Shown here: positions 20,227 to 30,809 of the stretch, piece by piece
Position numbering within the stretch: the first letter of the stretch is position 1
Layout: each line of letters begins with the position of its first letter
From: Chryseobacterium sp. E1
Lineage (GTDB): Bacteria; Bacteroidota; Bacteroidia; Flavobacteriales; Weeksellaceae
Direction of reading: 5' to 3'
Length of the DNA stretch: 64,000 nucleotides
Assembly: GCA_019203745.1 (NCBI GenBank)
Contig: CP078104.1
Location: 3,720,001 to 3,784,000, forward strand
The notes under the pieces: generated by a model
What the model saw: the letters and a program-made list of their open reading frames with translations, nothing else
Databases searched by the model: none
Told to the model about the DNA's origin: nothing
Program-made: the position numbers and the translations under genes

Positions 20227-20903
20227 ATGAGCCAAAAGAAAATACTCTTAATAGACGATGAACTGGATATTTTAGAGATTCTGTCTTACAATTTAGAAAA
20301 AGAAGGTTATGATATCTATACAGCTACCAATGGTAACGAAGGGATAGAAAAAGCAAAGGAAATTGTTCCGGACCTTATCCTTCTAGATGTAATGATGCCG
20401 GAAAAAGATGGTATTGAAACCTGTCAGGAACTTCGTAAAGTGAAAGAACTTCAAAAAACACTTATTGTTTTCCTTTCCGCAAGAAGCGAAGAATTTTCCC
20501 AATTGGCAGGATTCAGGCCGGGGCCAACGATTATATCGTAAAGCTGATCAAACCGAAAATCCTGATCTCCAAAGTAAATGCTTTACTGCAATTAACTTCT
20601 CAGGTATCTGATAATGCTAAGCTCATAGAAATAGGAGACCTTGTCATTGATAAAGATAACTTCAGAGTTTCCAAGAGCGGACAGCAATTTCTTCTTCCCA
20701 AAAAAGAATTTGACCTGCTTTACCTTTTGGCTTCCAACACTGAAAAAGTTTTTAAAAGAGAAGAAATTCTTGAGAAAGTATGGGGTAATGATGTGATCGT
20801 AGGAGAGAGAACCATTGATGTTCACATCAGAAGATTAAGAGAAAAATTAGGGATTAATACCATTCAGACATTAAAAGGGATTGGTTATAAGCTGATCGTT
20901 TAA
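20227..20903 (+). CDS. OmpR/PhoB-type response regulator
   Basis: About 225 residues. The receiver domain has the acidic pair Asp10-Asp11 (LLIDDELDI) and phospho-acceptor Asp54 (LILLDVMMP). The C-terminal winged helix has KVFKREEILEKVWG and TIDVHIRRLREKLG. It partners the histidine kinase 48 bases downstream. One break near 20512 scrambles GFQAGANDYIVK. The switch lysine there is followed by Leu (KLIKPK) where Pro is usual, either a real variant or another sequence error. By layout it is PhoB-like; I saw no phosphate genes nearby. Confidence 0.9.
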
Positions 20904-20951
20904 TCATTTAAAAATCTTAACTTTACGTTCAATTCTTAAAACGTTGTAAAA

Positions 20952-21997
20952 TTGAAATTTTACAGACTTACCCTCGTTGCCTCCTGTCTGCTGACACTGG
21001 AATGCTTTTCCTGGTGGTCGTTTTCGATTCACTGAAAGATATCTATTACGAGACCCCTTTATTTAAAACGGGTCTTTTGATCTGTATTGTCCTGATCTTT
21101 ATTATCAATTGCGTAGTTCTGGAACTTCTTTTCAACTATTACGGCAGAAAGCAGGTGAAAGGCCTTTCAGGCATTCTTCCTCAGGAGATCGTACATGATC
21201 ATGACGAAAATATTACCATCAAAGAACTTGGAGAACGATTTTCCGATCTTAACCAGCAGAAAGTAACCGAAATCGATATGATGAAGGAAATGGAAAGCTA
21301 TCGTAAAGAATACATCGGAAACGTTTCCCACGAGCTGAAGACTCCTTTATTCTCTATTCAGGGCTATGTGGAAACTTTAAGAGATGGCGGGGTAGATAAT
21401 CTCACCATCCGTGACAAATATCTCGAGAGAATCGATAAATCTGTTGAAAGACTTATCGCTATTGTGACAGACCTTGATATGATCAACAGACTTGAAGCAG
21501 GAGAGATCAATCTTACCGTGTCCAGATTCGATGTCAATCTCCTGATTAAAGAGATTTTTGACCTTCTTGATCTTGAAGCTGAGAAAAGAAATACAACCCT
21601 GCAAATTCAGACCCTCCATCCGCAGATCTTTGTAGAAGCCGATAAACAGAAAATTTCACAGGTTTTTATCAACCTTATTTCAAATGCAATCCATTATGCC
21701 AACAGACAGGAAGCAAAAGTGATTGTAAAAACCAGTATCCTGAAAAATAAAGTACTGATTGAAGTTATCGATAACGGGATGGGAATCAAATCTGAGATCC
21801 TGCCTAGGATTTTTGAAAGATTCTACAGAGTGGAAACCAGCAGAAGCAGAAGAGAAGGCGGTTCCGGATTAGGATTGGCTATTGTAAAACATATCCTTGA
21901 AGCTCACAACGAAAACATTACCGTAGAAAGCGTTTACCTTGAAGGAACGAAATTCAGTTTTATGCTCGAAAAAGTAAATAATTCCGGCAAAATGTAA
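20952..21997 (+). CDS. PhoR-like sensor histidine kinase
   Basis: About 348 residues. Two membrane helices (about residues 5-27 and 38-60) are followed by the HisKA box (NVSHELKTPLFSIQGYVETL, His near 127), the N box (QVFINLISNAIHYANR), DNGMGIKSEILPRIFERFYR and GGSGLGLAIVKHI of the ATPase domain. It phosphorylates the upstream regulator. The periplasmic loop is tiny, so sensing is probably in the membrane or through partners. The TTG at 20952 is taken as start because MKFYRLTLVASCLLTL supplies the first helix; one base is missing near 20998. Confidence 0.9.
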
Positions 21998-22033
21998 GAA
22001 AAAAAATATTTTAAAAAATCCTGAAATATTTTT

Positions 22034-22061
22034 TTGTCACATGTCATTTATTATATATTTG
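22034..22061 (+). promoter_or_regulatory. Promoter: TTG (-33) and TATATTTG (-7)
   Basis: TATATTTG (22054-22061) matches the -7 consensus exactly. TTG (22034-22036) lies 17 bases upstream, a plausible -33. The start codon of the pRiA4b ORF-3-like gene is 52 bases downstream. This is the best-formed promoter in the window. Confidence 0.6.
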
Positions 22062-22113
22062 CAACATAGATTTATCATAATTATAAAGGCAAAAAGTAAT
22101 TTAAGAAACTGAT

Positions 22114-22705
22114 ATGGTTTACAAAATCCGCGTAATATTAGATGCGAAAGAGGATATTTTCCGTGATGTCGAAGTTAGGGAAAACAAACGTTATGGAACT
22201 TACATTTAGGAATTAAAAGTGCATTCAGTCTGCAGGAGATGAGCTTTCTACTTTTAATCTGTTGGAAGATGACGGAACGATCGTAAAAAGTGTCCCATTG
22301 GAAGATATGAGTGATGATGGAGATGGCGAGATCATGTCAGATGTTTACATTGATGAGGCTTTTGAAAATGTAGGTGACAAAGCACAGTTCCAGTACGGGC
22401 TTCTTGATCTTTGGGAATTCTTCTGTGAGCTTGTAGAAGTGATTGAGGAAACAAAAGGTGTAAACTACCCGATCACGGTATACAGATTTGGAAATGTTCC
22501 ATTGAAGGCCCCTAGCAAAAACGGAAACTCCGGAGGCAAAAAGAAGTCAGCAATGCCGTTGGTAGATGATGAGTTCGGTTTTGATGATGATTTCGGAACC
22601 GGAGGAAACTTTGAAGATGAAGATGACAGCTTCGATGATGAGGAAGAAGAAGACTACAATGACGATGTCTTTGATGATGAGGATGACAATGATGATGAAA
22701 GATAA
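22114..22705 (+). CDS. pRiA4b ORF-3-like protein with acidic tail
   Basis: About 197 residues. The N-terminus (YKIRVILDAKEDIFRDVEV) and the following TLWNLHLGIKSAFSLQGDEL and STFNLLEDDGTIVKSVPLED match the plasmid pRiA4b ORF-3 family, of unknown function and first seen on a plasmid. The C-terminal third is almost entirely Asp and Glu. Breaks near 22190 and 22236 are each repaired by one base. It has its own promoter and terminator, so it is a single-gene unit. No transposase lies nearby. Confidence 0.8.
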
Positions 22706-22728
22706 TATGTAAAAATATACAAATTATG

Positions 22729-22755
22729 GCCCCGGGTGTTGATCCGGGGCTTTTT
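22729..22755 (+). terminator. Terminator after the pRiA4b ORF-3-like gene
   Basis: GCCCCGG (22729-22735) pairs with CCGGGGC (22744-22750), followed by TTTTT. Confidence 0.9.
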
Positions 22756-23257
22756 ATAGAATTTTACTGATATATTATCGGCAGAATTTAGGACCAAGCG
22801 CAAAAGTTTTGGGGTACAATATTCAGCTCTATTTAATTTTAAAATTTAACGTAAAGGATTTTTATTATCCGGTGTTTTATTTTAGGAAGCAACTGAATCA
22901 ATTGTATAGATTCTTTCTAAGCATACGTATATTTACATAGCTTCATCAGCAACCTTTGTCGCTTTCTTAGCTTCCTTATCAATAATGAATTGCATTTTGT
23001 CTTTGCGTTAAATAAAATTCAGTATAAAGCTTAGAAGAGTAAAAAGGTAATTCATTTTGCACCTGATCCGGAATTTATTTATACTTTTTGAAATATTAAG
23101 GTTGTATTAAGATTAGCTCCGCTTTATGCTTAAAAATCAGAATGATTCATCTTAACTATACTTTATTTCTTAAATCCATTCTTAATGGTTTTAATATATC
23201 CCATATTTTTATAAGTCTAAATACCCCTTACCCTTTTTCTCCCCAAAAAACAATTCT
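22756..23257. other. Gene-free gap before the amylase gene
   Basis: About 500 bases of AT-rich sequence with no convincing frame on either strand. Near 22935-23010 the text CTTCATCAGCAACC...TTAGCTTCCTTATC, then TCTTTGCGTTAAA, resembles flavobacterial intergenic debris. Read on the minus strand it gives a short DKEAKKATKVADEAM peptide with no gene structure. Confidence 0.5.
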
Positions 23258-23265
23258 TACTTTTG
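23258..23265 (+). promoter_or_regulatory. Candidate -7 element (TACTTTTG)
   Basis: Exact TAnnTTTG match 14 bases before the ATG of the amylase lipoprotein gene. Confidence 0.5.
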
Positions 23266-23279
23266 TTAAAAATAGATTA

Positions 23280-24676
23280 ATGAAAAAATTAATTTTATTA
23301 GCCGTAATTGGTCTGGGAATTGTTTCCTGTACCACTCAAAAAAATACAAAGAAGATGACAGAGCTGCCAAAAGAATGGAAACATACTACCAATATCTATG
23401 AAGTAAATATCAGACAATATACCCAGGAAGGAACTTTCAAAGCATTTGCCAAAGAAATGCCCCGCCTGAAAGCTATGGGAGTAAAAACCCTTTGGTTTAT
23501 GCCCATCACTCCCATTGCACAGCAGAACAAAAAGGAAGTCTCGGAAGTCCTTACGCAGCAGCAGATTATACCTCTGTCAATCCGGAATTCGGAACATTGC
23601 AGGATTTTAAAGATATGGTGAATGAGGCACACAGACTGGGATTCAAAGTAATCATTGACTGGGTAGCGAATCATACCGGATGGGATCATGTGTGGACGAA
23701 ATCACATCCCGAATTTTATTTAAAAGATCCGGACGGTAAATTCCATATTGCTTCCGGAATGGATGATATCATTGAGTTGGATTATAAAAATCAGGAAATG
23801 CGCCAGGCAATGATTGATGCCATGAAATTCTGGGTGCAGGAAACCAATATCGACGGATTCAGATGTGATCTTGCTTCATGGGTGGAAGTTGATTTCTGGG
23901 AACAGGCACGCCCTGAAGTGGAAAAAGTAAAACCGCTTTTCTGGCTGGGAGAATTTGACGAATTGGAAAGTCCTGAATACGGAAAAGTATTCGATGCCAG
24001 CTATTCCTGGAAATGGATGCACAAATCTGCCGATTATTATAAGAAAAATGAACCTCTTCAGGAGTTGAAAGATCTCTTGGTACAATATTCCAATATCGGT
24101 GACGGTTCAATGAGGGCCTGGTTTACCACCAATCATGATGAAAACTCATGGAATGGGACAGAATATGAGAAATATGCTGTAATAACAAAACCTATGGCTG
24201 TATTTTCTGCAACATGGAATGGGGTTCCATTGTTGTACTCCGGTCAGGAACTTCCTAACATGAAGAGACTGGAATTTTTTGAAAAAGATGTCATCAAATG
24301 GACCAATACCTATCAGGTAGCCGACTTTTATAAAATATTACTGGATCTAAAATCTTCCAATCCTGCCCTAAGAGGTGGAGATCCTGAGGTAACGACTTAT
24401 CTGCTGAATACAACAGCAAATGATAAAATTCTGGCTTATGTAAGAAAAAACGGAAAAGATGAAGTGCTGGTGGTTTTGAATATGTCAAAAGAACCTGTGA
24501 ATTTTACTATTGAAGACGAACATCTTTCCGGAACATTCAGAAATGTTTTTGATAAGACTACAAGAGATTTCAACCAGGAAAAGATTTCAGTTTTAAAGTT
24601 TCAGATTACGCCGTATTTGCAAAATGAAATTGGAAATTATGAAATTTTGAATTACACTGTAAATCTTAGCCACTAG
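23280..24676 (+). CDS. GH13 alpha-amylase family lipoprotein
   Basis: About 465 residues. The signal peptide MKKLILLAVIGLGIVSC has lipobox Cys17. GH13 motifs follow in order: VIIDWVANHTGWDH (region I), DGFRCDLASWV with the nucleophile Asp (region II), FWLGEFDE with the acid Glu (region III) and TTNHDENSWNG with the third Asp (region IV). It should cleave alpha-glucan at the cell surface or in the periplasm. One break near 23530 is repaired by one base, restoring KGSLGSPYAAADYTSVNPEF. ATG 23280 is set by the signal peptide. It is a lone gene, not next to SusCD. Confidence 0.9.
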
Positions 24677-24692
24677 TTTTTAATGGTACTTA

Positions 24693-24745
24693 ATTCCCCT
24701 CCACCGGAGGGGTGTCTAAATCTATGATTTTGACGGTGTGGTCTA
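24693..24745 (+). repeat. Candidate interspersed repeat with CCCCTCC hairpin
   Basis: A 17-base near-perfect palindrome (CCCCTCCACCGGAGGGG) is followed by TGTCTAAATC and TTTTGACGGTGTGGT. Units of the form CCCCTCC..GGAGGGGTG..GACGGGGTGG are, from memory, common between genes in Chryseobacterium and relatives. The hairpin could also end the amylase transcript. Confidence 0.5.
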
Positions 24746-24774
24746 TACCCTCCACAATAAAAAAACAGCAGTAC

Positions 24775-25214
24775 ATGAACAAACAGGAAATAATAAACAT
24801 CATCAGGGAAAAAATCACAGATAAAATCCGGTATTTTGAGAATCTGATCGCCGAAACCCGTGCATCAAATAATGATACCAAAAGCTCTATGGGTGATAAA
24901 TATGAAACGGGACGTGAAATGCTCCAGCAGGAAATCAACAATCTGCAGAGGCAGCTTAATGAAACATTGAATCAGCAGGCTGTTGTGCAGAAAATAACCT
25001 CAGAACCTTCTGAAAAAGTTCAGAACGGGGCATTAGTGAAAACGAATAAAGGACTCTTCTATATTTCCGTATCGCTGGGAGAAATTGTTTTTGAAAAGGA
25101 AAAAATTATGACTGTTTCAGCAGAATCGCCGCTGGTAAAAATGATGTATGGTAAAAGGCAGGTGAATCATTCACGATCAATACTGTTCATCAGCAAATAG
25201 AAAATGTCTGGTAA
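24775..25214 (+). CDS. GreA-like C-terminal-domain protein
   Basis: About 146 residues. A helical N-terminal half (IINIIREKITDKIRYFENLI; EMLQQEINNLQRQLNETL) is followed by a small GreA/GreB-like C-terminal domain (GALVKTNKGLFYISVSLGEI; SAESPLVKMMYGKKAGESF). Gre factors rescue backtracked RNA polymerase, but this helical part is shorter than a true GreA coiled coil and lacks a clear acidic tip. I call it only GreA-like. One A is missing near 25152; restoring it moves the stop from 25200 to 25214 and gives the ending TVHQQIENVW. Confidence 0.65.
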
Positions 25215-25278
25215 AAAATATCACAGATCTACAAAGCACATCTACAGCTGCTTAATAGAGTTTGGTTATAGCATCCAT

Positions 25279-25310
25279 AAAAAGCATTCATAAAAATGAG
25301 TGCTTTTTAT
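25279..25310 (+). terminator. Terminator between the GreA-like gene and thyA
   Basis: AAAAAGCATTCAT (25279-25291) pairs with ATGAGTGCTTTTT (25296-25308) with one T-G pair across a four-base loop. Confidence 0.8.
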
Positions 25311-25322
25311 AATCGTTTTTAC

Positions 25323-25330
25323 TAAATTTG
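25323..25330 (+). promoter_or_regulatory. Candidate -7 element of thyA (TAAATTTG)
   Basis: Exact TAnnTTTG match 21 bases before the thyA ATG and directly after the preceding terminator. Confidence 0.5.
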
Positions 25331-25351
25331 GGGCATAAAATTTCTCTCACA

Positions 25352-26144
25352 ATGCAAAATTACCTGGACCTTTTACAGCATATTTTAGATAACGGAACCG
25401 ATAAAACCGATAGAACCGGTACCGGAACAAGAAGTGTTTTCGGATATCAGCTAAGATATGATCTGTCAAAAGGGTTTCCTTTGGTAACTACAAAAAAGTG
25501 CACCTGAAATCCATTATCTATGAATTGCTTTGGTTCCTGAAAGGAGATACCAACATACAATATCTTAAAGATAACGGGGTAAGTATCTGGGATGAATGGG
25601 CAGATGAAAACGGTGATTTAGGTCCTGTTTATGGTGCTCAGTGGAGAAGCTGGAATGGTGCTGACGGGAAGATTGTAGATCAGATTACAGAAGTGATTGA
25701 TCAGATCAAAAAAATCCGGACTCCAGAAGACTTATCGTTTCAGCGTGGAATGTAGCGGAAATTCCTAATATGGCATTGGCTCCTTGCCATGCATTATTCC
25801 AGTTTTATGTTGCAGACGGAAAATTATCTTTACAGCTGTATCAGAGAAGTGCAGATGTTTTTCTTGGGGTTCCGTTCAACATTGCAAGTTATGCTCTTTT
25901 GCTGATGATGGTAGCACAGGTTTGCGATCTTGAAGTAGGAGATTATGTTCACAGCTTTGGAGACGTTCACATTTATAATAACCATTTTGAGCAGGTGAAC
26001 AGGCAGCTTTCAAGAGAAACAAGACCTCTTCCTGTCATGAAACTGAATCCGGAAGTTAAAAATATTTTCGATTTTGATTTTGAAGACTTTACCCTGGAAA
26101 ATTATGATCCGCATCCGGGAATTAAGGCTCCTGTTGCCATTTAA
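25352..26144 (+). CDS. thyA: Thymidylate synthase
   Basis: 264 residues after repair, the same length as the E. coli enzyme. It methylates dUMP to dTMP using methylene-tetrahydrofolate. Motifs are DRTGTGTRSVFGYQLRYDL, YELLWFLKGDTNIQYL, WRSWNGADG, the nucleophile Cys146 in MALAPCHALFQFYV, then QRSADVFLGVPFNIASYALL and GDVHIYNNH. Breaks near 25496 and 25725-25735 are each repaired by one base. It has its own promoter and is preceded by a terminator, so it starts a transcript. Confidence 0.95.
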
Positions 26145-26190
26145 TATTGAGTAATATTCTGATATTATTTTTTAATTGCGGTAATTCTGT

Positions 26191-26198
26191 TATTTTTG
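26191..26198 (+). promoter_or_regulatory. Candidate -7 element (TATTTTTG)
   Basis: Exact TAnnTTTG match 14 bases before the TTG start proposed for the polytopic membrane protein. Confidence 0.4.
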
Positions 26199-26212
26199 AA
26201 ATTGGTAAGCGA

Positions 26213-27680
26213 TTGAAGCTTCTGCTACAAATTTTGAAAAAATACGATGGAAAAAAACTGAGCCGTTATTATCTGATATTTCTCAATATCTTAATCCTTG
26301 TTTATACCCTTTATATATGTTGGTCTGTTTTTACAGAAAAAACTGTGCTTTCAGATGATTTGGCAGGGGTTTATCAGCTAAGAGCTGTTCCGGAATCCTA
26401 TTTCAGTTATATTTACTCTTTCCTGGACTCCTCTTTGATGGCGGCAAGGCCTGTATCAGGTTTAGTGTCCGGAACCTTGTCCTTTCTGTCAAAAGATCAT
26501 GAATCTTTCTACTTATTGGGGACCCTGTTTTTTCCTCTTTCATTAGCTGTGCTGTATTGGGTGGCCAGGCATATACTGTCTAAAGAACTTGCCAGCCTGC
26601 TTACATTGCTGTATGCATGTTCTCTGATCGGCAGCAGTATTCAGTTTTCCAGTATTATGCTCAATTCAAATCTGGCGACTATTTTTTTTTGCCGTGAGTA
26701 TCTATTATGTATATGTCAGGAAAAATTTGATACTGAGTTCACTGTTTTTATTGCTTCCGTATTGAGTTATGAAATCTTTCTTCCTTTCATCATGCTTCAT
26801 CTTTTTCTGATTAAAGATCATAAAAAAAGGTTGTATTCGGTTTGCTGACCTTGGGGATTATCGTAATTTTCAGGAAAGTTATTCAGCCGGCCTTATTTGT
26901 CAACTCATATCAAAGGGATGAGATCACTAAAGTTTTTGAGTTCAAAAGAGTCATATTCGTTGCAGTATGTGCGGTGAAATTATTCTTCAGAGATATTTTC
27001 GAAGGAATCTGGAAAGGTATACTGAATCTGAAAAAGCTGCATATTTTAGAAATACTGCTGGCACTCATCATATCTTCAGTTGTTTATAAAGTTTTTGCAG
27101 GGTATGATTTTAAAAGCAGGATGCAGGAATTAAAAAAGCTAAGCATTATCTCTTTTATCTCAATACTGTTGGGGCTGAGTATTTTCTCTTTTCATCCTAT
27201 ATTCCGACCCTTTTTGGATTTGACAACCGGAATTTGGGAGCCATACGGCTTTTTTATACCTTATTTATTATTTCAGGGATTATTTATCTTTCTGTCAGGC
27301 TGAAACTGCAAAGTAAAATGATCAGTATCTTTTGGCCGGAATTACTTTTATTCTTGTTATCACCAATATCAGCTTGAAAAATTCCTGGATTTATGCGGGT
27401 AAATTCAACAACGAATTATTCAGGCAGCTGAATGTGGCACTGAAGCAAAATAATATATCGGAAGGAAACGTCTGTATAGATTATCATGTGTTTGAAGTCC
27501 TAAAGTCTGATCCGAATCTTATGCTGAGAGAGCCCCTTTTTATAAATATTGGGAAAGCCCTATGCTTTCTCAAATGAATGGGATAGATCCTGATAAAATC
27601 CATGTTTACAATATAGAAAATCAAAAAGCTGTGAAGTGGAGTTTCAATATAAAAATGGGAAAATGATCCGTACGAAATAA
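26213..27680 (+). CDS. Polytopic membrane protein, possible glycosyltransferase-like
   Basis: About 490 residues with eight or more membrane segments (for example YLIFLNILILVYTLYICWSV; FFPLSLAVLYWVARHIL). A short soluble C-terminal domain contains NVCIDYHVFEVLKSDPNLML and ends in EVEFQYKNGKMIRTK. Overall shape and an early Asp-Asp (LSDDLAGVY) recall polytopic glycosyltransferases or sugar-polymer proteins, but I recognise no diagnostic motif. It is among the most damaged genes, with at least six breaks, including a T9 tract at 26682-26690 that appears one base too long. The TTG at 26213 is inferred from the promoter. Confidence 0.5.
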
Positions 27681-27740
27681 CTTTTTCCAGATTATCTTAA
27701 TATAAAGGGTTTAAAGGAGCTTTCTTTAGTATTTGTTTCT

Positions 27741-27748
27741 TAAATTTG
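27741..27748 (+). promoter_or_regulatory. Candidate -7 element (TAAATTTG)
   Basis: Exact TAnnTTTG match 84 bases before the small acidic protein gene, which probably leads the M1 peptidase transcript. Confidence 0.35.
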
Positions 27749-27832
27749 AAAGAATAACAGTCTGATCCATTCCGGTTTCCGGAAAAGGAAAAACTGGGTA
27801 TAAATAAAAGTCAAATACTGATCACAGAAATT

Positions 27833-28050
27833 ATGAAGTACCTGAAAATAAATACAGAAGAAGGCGCAGATATTGAAATCCTGAAAAATGCAGTCCTTCA
27901 ATTGAAAGGAGTCGCTTCAGCAGAAATTGTTGATGATGAAAACCCGGAAAGTGAGCTGAAAAAGCTTTTGCAAAAACCAAAGAACAGTTGAAAACCGGAG
28001 ATTATGAAACACTTGTAAATGATATTTTTGACATTATAATAAAAAAATAA
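27833..28050 (+). CDS. Small acidic protein of unknown function
   Basis: About 72 residues. MKYLKINTEEGADIEILKNA is followed by QLKGVASAEIVDD, a charged helix (KAFAKTKEQLKTGDYETLVN) and the C-terminus IFDIIIKK. A beta-strand start and charged helices give an antitoxin-like look, but no toxin gene is adjacent and I recognise no family. One base is missing near 27960-27970, which is why no long frame is open here. It ends 25 bases before the M1 peptidase ATG. Confidence 0.5.
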
Positions 28051-28075
28051 ATCTAAAAAATAATAAAGTAGACCG

Positions 28076-30578
28076 ATGAGAAAGGCCATTTTATCAATTG
28101 CTGTACTTGGAATTTTATTTTCAGCCCAGGTATTTGCACAAACAGAAACATCAGGAAGGGAAAAAGTTTACAGAGCAACACACACCAAAGTCACAGAGCT
28201 TAAGCATACCAAACTAAAAATAAATTTCGATTATCAGAAAGAGCAGATGAATGGAGAAGAATGGCTTACGGCTTCACCTTATTTCTATCCCTCCAATGAG
28301 CTTATACTCGATGCGAAAGCAATGCTGATCCATGAAGTGGCACTTGATAACAACGGCAAAAAATTTCCTTTAAAATACGAATACAAAAATGATGTTCTGA
28401 AAATTAATCTGGATAAAACCTATCAGAAAAATCAGGACTATACAGTTTATATCAAGTATACATCCCGTCCCAATGAGGTGAAACAGGAAGGAAGTATGGC
28501 TATCAATGATGCCAAAGGTCTTTATTTCATCAATGCCCAGGAACAGATCCGGATCTGCCTACCCAAATCTGGACGCAGGGAGAAACAGAATCTTCCTCAG
28601 CTTGGTTTCCGACTATAGATAAGCCTAACCAGAAAACCACCCAGGAAATTTATATGACCGTTCCTGACAAATATGTTACCCTTTCAAACGGTCTCCTAAA
28701 AGATTCTCAGAAAGAGTCCAACGGTATGAGGACTGATCATTGGGTAATGGATAAAAGGCATTCTACTTATCTTTTCTTTATGGGGGTAGGAGAATATGCT
28801 ATTGTGAAAGACAAATGGAAAAATATTCCGGTTGATTACTATATAGAGAAAGAATATGAACCTTATGCAAAGCAGATCTATGGAAATACACCGGAAATGA
28901 TCGAGTTTTCTCTAAAAAAATGAATTATGACTATCCATGGGCAAAATATGCACAGATCTCCGGCAGGAATTATGTGAGTGGAGCGATGGAGAATACGACA
29001 GCACCTTCATGGAAGTGATATTCTTCAAAAACCAGGACAGCTTATCGATGAAAACACTTGGGAAGATACCATTGCCCATGAATTGTTCCACCATTGGTTT
29101 GGCGATCTGGTGACGGCCGAAAGCTGGAGCAACCTTACCGTAAACGAATCTTTTGCCAACTATTCCGAATACCTTTGGAATGAATATAAATACGGAAAAG
29201 ATCAGGCAGACTATCACCTGATGAGCGACGTGAATCTGTACATCCATAATCCTGGCGATTTCAAGAAAAATCTGGTAAGATTCAATTATGATTCCCGTGA
29301 AGATGTGTTTGACCTCGTAACCTATCAGAAAGGAGGAGGAATCCTGAATATGCTGAGAAACTATCTGGGTGATGACGCTTTCTTTGCCGGAATGAATGAC
29401 TACCTGAAAACTAATGAATATCAAAACGCAGAAGCCCATCAGCTGAGATTGTCTTTTGAAAAAGTGTCAGGAAAAGATCTCAACTGGTTCTTCAATCAGT
29501 GGTATTTTGGCAGTGGAAATCCGAAAATCAATTATTCATCTACATTTGAGCCGATGAAAAAGCAGGTTTCTGTAACCATCAGCCAGACTCAGGAGCAGCC
29601 TTTTGAATTCCCTCTGGCAATTGATGTGTATGATAACGGTAAGCCGAAAAGATACAATGTATGGGTAAATGCAGAAGCAAAAAATACGTTCAGTTTTGAT
29701 GTTTCAAAAACCCCGGATGTACTGAATATTAATGCCGATGGAGTTTTGCTGGCAGAGATCACGGAAACGAAAACACCAGAACAAAACCTGTTGCAGTTTA
29801 CCAATTCCAAAGAATTTAAAAGCAGATATAATGCTCTGACAGGCATTAAGGATCAGGTTGGAAAAATCCTGCTGCCATCAGATTGCTGGCTGCTGCACTG
29901 AAAGATCCGTTCTTCAGGGTAAGAATAAAAGCTTTGGAATTGATGGATCTTACCAATCCTGACCAGATGAAAGCTTTAGGAACTGACGTTGAAAAACTTG
30001 GTAAATGATCCGAAAACACTGACCCAGGCGGCGGCTATTGCAGCTTTGGCAAAAACAAAAGATAAAAATACCTTCCAATCTATGAAAAAGGAGTCAATGC
30101 AGTTTCTAATGCTGTAAAAGCAAATTCTTTGAATGCACTTATCACCATCGATCCTTCAAAAGTGAAAACCCTGGCTGATAAAATAGATCTGGATGGAGCT
30201 TCAGATGAATTGTTAGCCCTTTTCATGCCGGTTGTTGTGAAGAATAAAATAGCTTCCCAAATGGAATACATTGCTCCTCTTACAGCATTCTATCCGTTTG
30301 TTAAATTCCAGGATCCGGAATTGGGGAAAACTGCAGAAGAAGGGTATAACTGGATCATGAGTTCAGATCATCTGAAAGCTGTTGAGAAAATAACGAAGAC
30401 CTTAGGCTATGCGAAAAATCAGATGGAAAATAATCCACAGGCTAAAATGATGGTTGTTCAGACGCTGAAAGATGGACTGAGCAAAAAAATGGAACTGCTG
30501 AGACAGAATCCGCAAAACGCAGCAAGCATCAATAAACAGATCGATGCTATAAATAAAGCAATTGAAAATTTTAAATAA
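28076..30578 (+). CDS. M1 family metallo-aminopeptidase
   Basis: About 836 residues. A signal peptide (MRKAILSIAVLGILFSAQVFAQ) precedes the M1 domain. It carries the substrate-binding GAMEN motif (NYVSGAMENTT), zinc site HELFHHWFGD near residue 335 and the third ligand Glu in LTVNESFANYSEYLW, 18 residues on. An alpha-helical C-terminal region with HEAT-like repeats follows. It should trim N-terminal residues from peptides in the periplasm. Breaks occur near 28550, 28918, 29008 (two bases), 29870, 30000 and 30075. All lie outside the zinc site. Confidence 0.9.
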
Positions 30579-30583
30579 AAATA

Positions 30584-30620
30584 GAAACAAGCCGGCAAAA
30601 TTTGCCGGCTTGTTCTTTTT
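30584..30620 (+). terminator. Terminator of the M1 peptidase gene
   Basis: GAAACAAGCCGGCAAA (30584-30599) pairs with TTTGCCGGCTTGTTC (30601-30615) almost perfectly, followed by TTTTT. Confidence 0.9.
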
Positions 30621-30809
30621 CATAATGCTTAAAAAATATAAGTCTGTATAGCTTATTACTACTGAGATTTTAACTTCAGAATCTCCCTGCTTCTATTGGT
30701 GTCATATATAAACTTCCTGGTTGGTTTTTAATAATATTACAAAAATCAGTGGTTTTTACAGCTGTTTTTTACAAGATCTTTCATAAATTCGTTTAAAATT
30801 TGAAAAATT

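Noticed and set aside
22935..23010. A decayed gene giving a KEAKKATKVADEAM peptide on the minus strand
   Set aside because: Too short, no start or neighbouring conserved sequence; treated as intergenic debris.
23280..24676. Amylase as part of a starch utilisation locus
   Set aside because: No SusC or SusD gene is adjacent; the nearest pair is 8 kb away behind mvaS and a terminator.
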